A stretch of 64,000 nt of DNA, taken from the NCBI GenBank assembly GCA_963971305.1, contig OZ020308.1, positions 32,889,275-32,953,274 of the forward strand, given 5' to 3'. The notes below the pieces were generated by a model. It made no database searches. It saw only the letters and a program-made list of their open reading frames with translations, and had not been told where the DNA came from. Of the stretch, positions 35,095 to 44,900 are shown in pieces. The first letter of the stretch is position 1, and every line of letters starts with the position of its first letter. A program made the position numbers and the translations under genes. Source of the stretch: Arcuatula senhousia. Taxonomy: Eukaryota > Mollusca > Bivalvia > Mytilida > Mytilidae.

Positions 35095-37119
35095 GTGAGA
35101 AAGCTCAATTTTCATGAATGGCATAGTATCACACAAGATCAATGGATTTTAGATACAGTTAGATATGGATATAAAATTGAATTTTCTGTTTTTCCAAGGT
35201 TTTCTTCCTTTATGAATGAAATAAAATTTTCAGATTCTGAGGCATCTATTGTAACTACTGAAGTAAAGAAATTACTGATAAAAGAGGCTATTCAGGAAGT
35301 AAGTCCTGTGACCGGACAATTTATATCTAATTTGTTTTTGGTTCCGAAAAAAGATTTGTCCTTAAGACCTGTTATAAATTTAAAAAATTTAAACATGTAT
35401 GTTCAATATCATCATTTTAAACAGGAGAACCTTAATTTAGTTTTTGACATCATTCAGAGAAATGACTATCTAACATCCATTGATCTTACAGATGCTTATT
35501 TTAGTATCAGTATACATGATGACTTTAAGAAATTTTTGCGTTTTTCATGGAAAGGCAGACTTTACGAGTTTCAAGTCTTATGTTTTGGTTTAGCTTCAGC
35601 TCCCAGAGTTTTTACAAAAGTGTTGAAGCCAGTTTTTGCATTTTTTCGAAAACATGGTATTAGATGTTCTTTTTACATAGACGATTCTCTTCATATGAAT
35701 CAATTATATGTTGAATGTGAAAATGAAACACATTTTATGGTGGAAAAGATTGAAAAACTAGGATTTAGAGTGAATAGAAAAAAGTCAGTGTTAAAGCCTT
35801 CCAGACGCATTATTTTCTTTGGCCTTATCATTGATACTGAGTTGTTTATGGTTTTTCTGCCGGATGAAAAGATTTCTAAGATAATCTCTCTTGGGCTGAA
35901 AATTATTTATTTGAAAAAAGTAACCATAAGATATTTAGCTTCATTTATTGGATGTGTAGTACATGCCTTTAATGCAGTTACTTTAGGTCCTTTGCACTAT
36001 AGAGATATTGAGAGAAATAAAGTACAAGCTTTATCAGATTCCAACAATGATTATGAAGCAGTAGTAGATTTATCTGATAATTCTATACAAGAAATTTCTT
36101 GGTGGGTTGAAAATTTGGTGTTAGTCAATGGTAAATTGATTCGTCCAAATCCTGTTGATGTCTGGATTGAAACAGATGCATCCTTATTAGGTTGGGGATG
36201 TAAATTTGACCAAGACCTTGCTGGTGGTCGGTGGAATTCAGTTGAGTCTGTTTATCACATTAACTTTTTAGAATTATTAGCCATTTATTTTTCTTTGAAA
36301 ACATTTTTTAAGAATAAAGACTCACTCCACATAGGAATCCACTCTGATAGTTCAGTAGCAGTAGCATATATAAATGAAATGGGTGGCATGTCTTCATTGA
36401 TTTTAGATGAACTTGCAAGAGAAATCTGGTCTTGGTGCTCAGAGAGAAATATTTATTTAACAGCACAACATCTTCCTGGTGCTTCTAACTTTGATGCTGA
36501 TCATATGTCTAGAAATTTTTCAGATGCTACTGAATGGACATTAAAGTTAGAGATTTTTGATAGAATTTGTAAACAGTTTTTTAAGCCAAACATTGATTTG
36601 TTTGCATCTAGACTAAATTTTAAGTTACCTACATTTGCATCATGGTCTTTTGATCCTTTAGCTACACACACTGATGCCTTTTCATTTTCTTGGTCAAATT
36701 TACTTCCCTACATATTCCCACCTTTCTGTCTCCTAGGAAAAATTATCACAAAAATTTTAAATGATAAGGTTGAAAAAGCAATACTAGTGGTGCCATTTTG
36801 GCCAACTCAACCTTGGTTCAGTACATTAATACAGATTTTAATTTCTTTCCCAGTCAGGTTGCCACGACACAAGGATCTTGTAACGCTGTCTCATTCAGGG
36901 GAACTTCATCCGTTACGAAAGACTATCAACTTGACCGTGTGCATTGTATCAGGAAGGCAATCGTTAATTCAGGAATTTCATCAGACGCTGCTAAAACAAT
37001 CATTGACTCATGGAGACCTTCGACAATTAGACAATATGAATATTCGTGGCGGAAATATGTACTTTGGTGTGTTAAAAAGAAGACTGATCCCTTTCGTCCG
37101 CTTGAAAAGGATGTTATAG
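35095..37119 (+). CDS. DIRS ORF2: reverse transcriptase-RNase H, about 674 aa
   Basis: RT: LFLVPKKDLSLRPVINLKNL, TSIDLTDAYFSI (catalytic Asp), CFGLASAPRVFTK and FYIDDSL (YIDD box, about residue 195). RNase H at about residues 355-480: IETDASLLGWG, INFLELLAIY, HSDSSVAVAYI and LPGASNFDADHMSR. The C-terminal part has DLFASRLNFKLP, FPPFCLLGKI and VPFWPTQPWF, the region after RNase H in DIRS elements that others have called methyltransferase-like; I see no clear catalytic motif. The listed start is GTG; the first ATG is at 35215 and the frame is open back to 34891, so translation probably comes by frameshifting from ORF1. No internal stop. It would copy element RNA into circular DNA. Confidence 0.9.
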   Translation: MRKLNFHEWHSITQDQWILDTVRYGYKIEFSVFPRFSSFMNEIKFSDSEASIVTTEVKKLLIKEAIQEVSPVTGQFISNLFLVPKKDLSLRPVINLKNLNMYVQYHHFKQENLNLVFDIIQRNDYLTSIDLTDAYFSISIHDDFKKFLRFSWKGRLYEFQVLCFGLASAPRVFTKVLKPVFAFFRKHGIRCSFYIDDSLHMNQLYVECENETHFMVEKIEKLGFRVNRKKSVLKPSRRIIFFGLIIDTELFMVFLPDEKISKIISLGLKIIYLKKVTIRYLASFIGCVVHAFNAVTLGPLHYRDIERNKVQALSDSNNDYEAVVDLSDNSIQEISWWVENLVLVNGKLIRPNPVDVWIETDASLLGWGCKFDQDLAGGRWNSVESVYHINFLELLAIYFSLKTFFKNKDSLHIGIHSDSSVAVAYINEMGGMSSLILDELAREIWSWCSERNIYLTAQHLPGASNFDADHMSRNFSDATEWTLKLEIFDRICKQFFKPNIDLFASRLNFKLPTFASWSFDPLATHTDAFSFSWSNLLPYIFPPFCLLGKIITKILNDKVEKAILVVPFWPTQPWFSTLIQILISFPVRLPRHKDLVTLSHSGELHPLRKTINLTVCIVSGRQSLIQEFHQTLLKQSLTHGDLRQLDNMNIRGGNMYFGVLKRRLIPFVRLKRML

Positions 37120-37922
37120 AATACTTAAACTGTTTAAAAGTTCAGAGAGCGTCGTACTCTGTTATCAACACAGCAAAGTCCATGTTAACTCAAACTCTTC
37201 CTTCCTTTGGAGTCGATATTTCGTCATTTAAACTTTTGGAGCGCATGATGAAAGGATGTTTTAATGACAATCCGCCTAAGTCTCGTTATTCTTGTATGTG
37301 GGATGTTGGAACTGTTTTGCATTTTTTATTTACTTTGTATCCAGTAGAGGATTTAAGTTTGAAAATGTTGACATTTAAATTGATTTCATTATTAGCATTA
37401 TCTACGGCTGCCCGGTCACAAACATTATCAGCACTTAACTTAGATCACTTTCAATACTTTGAAGGACAACAAATTGCTGTCTTTAAAGTGCAAGAGTTAA
37501 TGAAAACTTCTAGACCTGGGACTCCTCTTCCGGTTGTGACACTGAAGCCATATGGGAAGCCAGAACTTTGTGTTGTAAAAACTTTGTTCGAATATATTTG
37601 TCGTACTAAGGATGCAAGGAAGACATCCTATTTGTTTATTTCTTATATAACATTTAATCGTGTGACAACTTCAACCTTAGCTAGATGGTTAAAGACTGTT
37701 CTCATGTTAGCAGGAATTGATAACACTTTTTTCAAAGCACATTCTTTTCGTGGGGCCTCGACTTCAGCTGCGTTGGCATCTGGTTGTACGCTAAATGACA
37801 TTTTAAATACAGCTAATTGGGCATCTGCAAAAACTTTTAACAAATTTTATAACAAGACCATTTTGGGGGAAAATGCAAAATTTATGTCTGCAATGTATAA
37901 TTCTGTTAATCATATTAAATAA
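36774..37922 (+). CDS. DIRS ORF3: tyrosine recombinase
   Basis: Open from 36774 (after TGA at 36771) to the stop at 37920-37922, overlapping ORF2 by 346 nt in the -1 frame. The N-terminal core-binding part has WRPSTIRQYEYSWRKYVLWC. Catalytic residues: STAARSQTL (Arg I), FKAHSFRGAST (His-x-x-Arg) and FNKFYN (nucleophile Tyr). It integrates the circular DNA copy at short identical sequences, consistent with the absence of a target duplication. The frame has no ATG before 37182, which lies inside the core-binding domain, so synthesis needs recoding, splicing or a non-AUG start. Confidence 0.9.
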   Translation, partial: KSNTSGAILANSTLVQYINTDFNFFPSQVATTQGSCNAVSFRGTSSVTKDYQLDRVHCIRKAIVNSGISSDAAKTIIDSWRPSTIRQYEYSWRKYVLWCVKKKTDPFRPLEKDVIEYLNCLKVQRASYSVINTAKSMLTQTLPSFGVDISSFKLLERMMKGCFNDNPPKSRYSCMWDVGTVLHFLFTLYPVEDLSLKMLTFKLISLLALSTAARSQTLSALNLDHFQYFEGQQIAVFKVQELMKTSRPGTPLPVVTLKPYGKPELCVVKTLFEYICRTKDARKTSYLFISYITFNRVTTSTLARWLKTVLMLAGIDNTFFKAHSFRGASTSAALASGCTLNDILNTANWASAKTFNKFYNKTILGENAKFMSAMYNSVNHIK

Positions 37923-37975
37923 TTGATTGTTATATTGTTCTTTATATGGCTGGAGTTTGTTGCAACTCTTTAAAC

Positions 37976-38109
37976 AAGCTATGTGATTACTTAGAGAAGC
38001 CGAAAGGCGAATATGATTAAGAATGAACCTTTATCCAAGCATACCACAAGGATGTGCAGGATAAAGGACATTCTTTGAATAGAGCCTGAGGCTCGAGAAG
38101 TAATCACAT
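37976..38109 (-). repeat. DIRS internal complementary region
   Basis: 37976-38021 is the complement of the left terminus (33004-33049). 38022-38109 is the complement of the right terminus (38306-38393). The junction at 38021/38022 therefore records the exact end-to-end join of the circular form. Confidence 0.92.
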
Positions 38110-38178
38110 CCCACCCAAGTTTCCTTCGGTGCACCCACCCTTTGAATTTTTGCATGTTGACAACAAACTGATTTAAAA

Positions 38179-38317
38179 AATGATTACAGGTAAGGACTAG
38201 GTGCCTTATATACTAGGGTCAAGGTCATTAGTCTATAGTCTATTTCTTTGTACTTTAAACAGAGAAAAGTATGTTGCATTTCACCATTTTATAGAGGGAA
38301 AAGCTATGTGATTACTT
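38179..38317 (-). repeat. DIRS right inverted terminal repeat
   Basis: Inverted copy of 33033-33171. It is followed by the right-only extension, which ends GGTTCATT at 38393. Confidence 0.9.
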
Positions 38318-38393
38318 CTCGAGCCTCAGGCTCTATTCAAAGAATGTCCTTTATCCTGCACATCCTTGTGGTATGCTTGGATAAAGGTTCATT

Positions 38394-39117
38394 TTATAAC
38401 ATGCGTGATGACTTCAACTTTCCCATTGTCATCTTCCCCCTTTTGTGTAGAGATATTCCGTTTGCTATAGTTTACTAATATTTCCAGGGATTGTGTAATG
38501 TATAATTTGCAATAGTGTTTCTATCTCTCAGATGATGTTGTTATGTCAGAGTGTTTGCATTCCAGATTTGACTTTTACTACATTAATCGTTGGAAACATG
38601 ACGGATGTTTTATAACAAGCAGGAACTGCTTACCCTTCTAGAACACATGAACTATTCTCGTTTTGACTTGAGTTCACGTTGTTGGTTGCAGTTTCGTTGG
38701 GTTTTTTTATGTTTGCTTGATATGTGTTTCGTGTTTTTGTTTGTATATGTGTATAATAATTCTTATATTTGTTTCCAGCAATTCTTTGTGTATTTCATAT
38801 GGAAACAGATCCATTACTAGAAAGTAAAGATGTAATAACGATTTACTGACGGAATAGAACAAAATCCATCTTCCATATTTTATGTCTTCTCAATGAATTG
38901 TCTGTTTTTCTTTTACATTGATATTGATCATCCAAAGATTTTTCCTTATTTGAAAACCTTTTTCTTTTTCTTTTTCATGTTAAATGTATGCTTTTTAATC
39001 AAAATTTGCACACCAACGCCATTGTGATTGACCACAATCTGGTAGATAAAAATATTAATTATTATTCAAGGTCTTTCCCTTTCCAGAAGGAAATACCTTA
39101 CTGTATTTCTTATGATT
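38394..39117 (+). repeat. Interspersed repeat, 3' part downstream of the DIRS element
   Basis: Nearly identical to 21309-22030. Its 5' part is at 32965-33003 on the other side of the DIRS insertion. Confidence 0.8.
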
Positions 39118-40094
39118 TTTTTTTCTGCCGCAGATGTCAAAAAAGTGTCGAGACCTATTATTACGAAACTTAGTACTATTAATCGACACTCCTAAGACTC
39201 GACTTGAGTCGGCCTGCGAAACCGATCTTTTTTTAGTAACGAAGGTATCTGCCCGCAGCCCAAAAACCTTGTCTGCAGATAAACTCAGAAACCGTAACCA
39301 CTATCAAAAATCTGAAGCAGGGAAAATGTTGCTAGACTCATGATTCGTCTTGCAAAAAAAAAATCGATCAACTTCCTAGTAACGCGTTTTTGACTCAAAA
39401 AGTGTCGTGACTCATCAATTTTTTTTCTTTAAAACGGTTAAGTCTAGAGACTTGGGACCTTCACCAATCATCCTAGGAGACATATGTTATATGTAAAAAT
39501 GTCAAGGTCAAATGTCAAATTTCAAGGTCAGAGGTCATGGTACAACTTGTCTGCAGTATAGCTCAAAAACGATACAAAATTGAAGCAGACATGTAATGGG
39601 GAAAATACTCGTCTCATTTAGATCTTTATTTGATATCAGAGTAGAACACTCTACGACAAACCGTTTTCGATTTATGGCCCTTAACGCGTTTCGGCTAAAC
39701 AATGTTTGGCTTATAACTTGAAAACGGTTCGAGATAACATAGTAAACATATGGGTTATTTGAGACCGTAAAATTATGCCCTTCAATTTAAAACCAAAGTT
39801 GCATGGCTTTGGGTAGCCATTTTCAAAATGGCCACCATCGGAAACTGTTTTTTGAGTATTACACAAAAACCGTAAAAAAATTAAGTGGACAATACATTGG
39901 AAAAATGTTCGTCACGTCGAAATCTACAAAAAATGTTCAGGTGCGAAAGCGTAAAACTCGTCGTTTTTGAGTTATGGCCCTTGATTGGTATTTTGAAAAT
40001 GTTTTTTTTATAACTTTTAAACAGAAACAAATAGTGAATGAAATGTAGGGTTCATTTGATAGAAAATTAAAAGACCTACAATTTGAGTCCAAAA
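39118..40094. repeat. Diverged tandem repeats with a 'full stop of ACGCG' motif
   Basis: Units share CTTGAAAACGGTTC or AAAAACCGTA, GTTATGGCCCTT, AACGCGTTT and CTACAATTTGAGTCCAA-like words at roughly 150-250-bp spacing. The series is cut by the MULE-like MITE at 40095 and resumes at 41386. It is non-coding. Confidence 0.5.
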
Positions 40095-41376
40095 TAGTCT
40101 CGAACCCAAACTCATACTACCAAGGTAGTGAGTCTAGGAAAACAACTATTGATTTCTCGTAAACACAAGGTGGCGATCGTTACACCTTTTAACCTTTACC
40201 ACGTGTGTATATGACGTGTTTAGCATACAAGATTCATTTCAATCTAAATTGAACCACTCAACGTTTCATTGGTTTTCATTGGTTTTTATACCCCGCCACA
40301 CGAAGTGGCAGGGTATTATGTTATACCCTCAGTTTTTTTCGGTGTCTGTCCGTCCGTCCGTCTGTCCGTCCGTCTGTCTGTCCGTCCCCCGAAGGTTTCC
40401 GACCAATAACTTGAAAACGCGTAAAAGGATTTGAATGATATTTTACACAGCTGTTTAGTACAATAAAATACAGGTCAAGTTCGATTTCCAGCATGATCCA
40501 AAAAATAGTTTTCGAGATAGGCCACTTTGAAAAATCAAATTTCATGAAATTTTTAGTTTCCAACCAATAACTTGAAAACGCGTCAAAGGATTTGAATGAT
40601 ATTTTGCACAGCTGTTTAGTACAATAAAATACAGGTCAAGTTCGATTTCCAGCAGGATCCAAAAAACAGTTTTCGAGATAGGCCACTTTGAAAAATCAAA
40701 TTTCATGAAATTTCGAGTTTCGGACCAATTACTTGAAAACGCGTCAAAGGATTTGAATGATATTTTGCACAGCTGTTTAGTACAATAAAATACAGGTCAA
40801 GTGTAATTTCCAACATGATCCAAAGAACAGTTTTTGAGATAGGCTACTTTGAAATCAAATTTTATGAACTTTTGATATTATAACGTGGCGGGGTATCATT
40901 TAATGTCCCATTACATGCCCTATTTTTGACAACTGGTTCTGTGAAATCGAGAATCGGATTGGTCAAACGTGTATGGTTCTGTAATCAAGAATGTCCCAAT
41001 TTTTGACTCCAATAAACATAAACAATTTCCAAAACAAGGTATACGCCCGTGAGTACAATTTAACGATCAAACGATTTTTTTTATTGTAAGAAAACCAACC
41101 TGGTTCAAAAATGTAAAATAGGATGTCTTATTATAAAATAAGAAATAGTATGTTATAAGAGAACAACTCACATCAATTGGAGAAGTTATCTCGCTATTGT
41201 ATTTGCATGAAATCACTGAACCATATGTACAGAATTCTGAACATAGGGTTGAATGATTTTCGTCGAACATTATGATAAAGCCTGAAAGTACTCCGAACGT
41301 ACACATTACAAAAAAGGTAATGGGACTGTCCCAGACTCGTATCATCTATTGATAAGTGTCTGGGTGATCGAGACTA
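40095..41376 (-). mobile_element. MULE-like MITE, copy 3, with nested insertion
   Basis: Inverted relative to copy 1: starts TAGTCTCGAACCCAAACTC and ends GTGATCGAGACTA, with an exact 9-bp duplication AGTCCAAAA at 40086-40094 and 41377-41385. It is larger than the other copies because another element (40289-40895) lies inside it. Confidence 0.8.
40289..40895 (+). mobile_element. 607-bp nested element with internal 160-bp tandem repeats
   Basis: Inverted ends TACCCCGCCAC and GTGGCGGGGTA. After a GTCTGTCC/GTCCGTCC microsatellite (about 40341-40388), three ~160-bp units begin at about 40396, 40556 and 40715 (each TTTCCGACCAATAACTTGAA-like). The other MITE copies lack it. Tandem units inside short inverted ends are unusual; the transposase family is unknown. 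Confidence 0.6.
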
Positions 41377-41385
41377 AGTCCAAAA

Positions 41386-41760
41386 GTTTATGATTTGGTT
41401 GACCGGTTTCAAAATGGCGGCCGAAACTAATTTCGAAAAACGCGTTTTTTGCCTTTAACTAAAAAACCGTAACAGATAGTAAAGTAAACATGTATACTTA
41501 AATGAATCAGTATGCAAAGAGCTACAATTTGAGTCCAAGGTCAAAGGTCAATGACATTCCCTAGCAACAAGGTTACCTTAAAGAAAAGTCCATAGCAACC
41601 ACATATATTCTTAAACAAGACTACTTTCTGAGTTGAAATGTAAGTTTTTTTCAACCGGAAGTGACCTTTAGTCCACAGCAACCGACAAAAAAGTCCTTGG
41701 CAACCATACTTTTTTCTGACACTAGGCCCCCTGGTCTTCATTCTGGAACCTATATCACCA
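41386..41760. repeat. Continuation of the diverged repeats of 39118-40094
   Basis: It contains GGCGGCCGAAACTAATTTCG, AACGCGTTTTTTGC and AGCTACAATTTGAGTCCAAG. The series then fades before gene C. Confidence 0.45.
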
Positions 41761-41961
41761 CTATTAGCAACCTCTTGTCATAAACAAAGTGACTCAAATG
41801 TCTTTAGAACTTGTAAAGAACACGATAACAAAAACGAAAGACAGGGAAAGACCTCATTTTTTATTGAACATTATTGTTTTTTTGAGGAGTTATGTTTCAA
41901 GTTTATAATTTAACCTGCATAATTGTTATAAAAAAAATCGATTAAATATATAATATTTTTT

Positions 41962-44900
41962 TTATTTAGAACAAACGACGCATTCCACAAGGATGTGATC
42001 ATGATATGGAGGGCATGGCAAAGTTCCACATTTAGCGGTGACAGGATATAGCAGAAAGCCTTCTTCATTTTGATCTCCATGTTGCAAGTACTCGGGACTT
42101 GAATCTACACAAATGTAAGAGGATGCTTTGTGAGCAATATTACCACTTCCCAATACACCTTGATATTCTTTTGTCCAACCCAGATAGCACGATCGTCTGC
42201 CGGGAATCATTATAGATGAAGAAGCTTTTGCATTTCTGCAAACTGAGCAGGGGACATCATTATTTTGGGAATCATGAGCAAAATAGTTATTAGACTCGTA
42301 TTCTGAACCATATAGCGTACTCCAATCCGCCGTCAGAGATTTGTTTGATAGATCAGGATCACGCGGCAAACATAAAATATTAGCAGGACCACCATTATAA
42401 TTTGAACTTCGATGATAGTTTTGACCTGCAGTATATCCTTTAAAACAAACAAAAAATGACTGATAGAAACACAAAAGGGTTAAATTAACGTATACGTATC
42501 ATAAATTCAAATCTAAAATTTCTGTTTTTGATTGTGTGTGACTACCTTTTGTCACAATTGCTGTGACATTTTTAGTTTACTTACAGGGGTGGATTCAGAA
42601 TGGGGACAGGGGATCCGGGCTTCACCCTTTTTTCGGAAGAAATGGGCTGGATGTATAGGAATAATATATAAATAAATAAATAAAAAAAAATAATCATTTA
42701 TACATGACCAGAGTTTGTCTCCCATAGCCAGTCAGTGCCCTCCGCCACCTTTTCGAAAACGTGTCCGATGCACCATAATTTGTTTTGTATGCCATTAACA
42801 TGAATTGAATTTTATATTCGTAGAAACAGATTTTATTACAATGATCGGCTGGTTATAATATTGTTTTCTAATTATATTATATATCTTTAAGTCCTCGCTT
42901 AGAGTTGAATAAATTTGGGGATTGGTATTGAATTATAGTAGCCGGCATTATCGCTGTAGCGATTAGACACAGCTTTAGGAACGATAGCCTTTCATTATCA
43001 GTAACTGGCCAATCAAAAACTAGCTGATGGTTGTGTTCACACTCGCAGCATAGTTCTTTTTCCAATATCAAATTACTACTCTATTTTATTACTACTACTC
43101 TACTTTGTCTTAACCCTAAGGTTCTTCCTACTCCAGACATAGGTTGATCATCTTATTAATAATTTGGTTTCCCAGTTTGGTATTTTTGTTTTTTTATGTT
43201 TTATCCTCATAATCATATAGTGTTTGGCATTCAAAAAAAAAAATTGTAGAGCGCCTCTGATGAGTCTTGAATAGACAAAACGCGCGTCAGGCGTATGAAA
43301 ATTTATTGTCCGGAACTTTGTTGTCATTTTTATTATTATAACAAACATAAACAATCTTGGAATTTTGTAAACTATCCCGGCTACCAGTACTTTTAGTACT
43401 TTGATATATTGTATTTTCAATCTTAGGCAAGTGCAAGACGGTGAGCAGCGACTGCTGGTCACGTTGAAAACTGCTGGCTTTCTTCCATTGTGGGTTTATT
43501 TAATTGTCTTTTATTTCTTAAGTTTTTGGCGCTTACACTTATTCCACATTTCATTAAAGAATATTAAACACCAAAAAATTATTTTTTCTGGTTGTAATTT
43601 TTGTGTCATCATACAAGCCTTGTGAATTAATCTGAATAGACGATGATTGTAATCTTTTCTAAGGACAAACTCTTTGAGCGTTTTAACATCTTTTACATTT
43701 TGAAAATACATTTAGGATCAATTAGTACTAGCTAGTTTCCTTGCCTGTATAAACAAGATCCGAGACATTGGTTGGACAAGTTGTTCTTCCCCATCTGATG
43801 TACGTAGAACCATGACTGACTGAAAATAAAGAACACAGAACAATTGTTAAACATAAATCTTAGAATCAATGAATGTTGAATGTCGAGTATTGATCCAATG
43901 TGACACAGGTAAAACTTTTGAAGGTGTCCAAAATTGATATACGTCAACTGAGTGAATGTCAGACTTCAGAATTGCATCACTTTACTTTTTATCTAATTAA
44001 AACTTTGCAAAATGTATTTAAAAAGCACAATTCTAACAGTTTATATCATATATTACTAGGCTTAATGCGCATGCGTTAAACAGTATGGCTGTGAAAATTT
44101 TTAACAGACAAAAAAATTATGATAAATGGGATTTAATAAGTGATGCCTGGATCTAGAAGACGTAAAAAAAGAAACCAAAAGACAATATACGATTCTTCAT
44201 CTTCGGATCAGTGTAGTTTATTGGATAAACGACAGTGTAATCAGGACATGAGTCAGGTACAAAATAACAGTGGTGATTTGAACTCTAATCAAATGAACAA
44301 CTCATTCCAATACACGCCAATGGTCAGTACACCAAATGTTAACTTTCAACCACCTTTTTCCCCGTTTATGCCACCTTTTATGTTGCCTCCTACTTCACCT
44401 AACATTGACAATACATTGAGAGATCTCTGCAATAAACTGTCAAATGTAGAAACAAAATTGAATAAGCTTGACCGCATAGACGAACGTTTAGAAACTATGG
44501 AGAAAAGATTTCGAAACATCGAAACGGATGTTAATTCTTGTAAAAGAAGAATAGAAACCCTTGAACAAAGTGCCCAATTTCTTTCTGACGTCCACGATGA
44601 GCAAAAATCTATAAAAATGAAAATTGATCAACTTAGAAGTGGCAAGGAGTCAACAAAAAATATGAACGATAAACTACTAGACATAGAAAAACAGAGCTTA
44701 GAAAACAATCTATTGTTTTTTGCCATTGATGAACATTCCGACGTAAAAACTCAAGACAACAAGGAAGAGGTGAATACAGCAATGGAATCCACAGAGCAAC
44801 CCGAGACAGGCGAAGCAAAGACGGAAGCTGGGGCCGCAAGTAGAAACGAAGACGAGAACTGTATGGATAAAATTCTAAATTTTCTTGAAAAGGAAATGGG

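Larger units (their letters stand above)
33004..38393 (+). mobile_element. DIRS-type YR retrotransposon, structurally complete (5390 bp)
   Basis: Left ITR 33033-33171 and right ITR 38179-38317 are inverted and essentially identical over 139 bp. The outer unique ends are 33004-33032 and 38318-38393. The internal complementary region 37976-38109 is the reverse complement of the left end (37976-38021) joined to that of the right end (38022-38109), the DIRS hallmark for making circular DNA. Three long ORFs are open. Comparison with the intact repeat at 21276-22030 shows insertion at TAATT/TTATAAC with no target duplication, only an ATT shared with the circle junction (TTCATT/CTTAATC). Open ORFs and matching ITRs imply recent activity. 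Confidence 0.92.

Noticed and set aside
36846..36852. TTTCCCA in ORF2 phase as a -1 slip site into the recombinase ORF
   Set aside because: CCC in the second half of a slippery heptamer is unfavourable and no clear stem follows at the right spacing.
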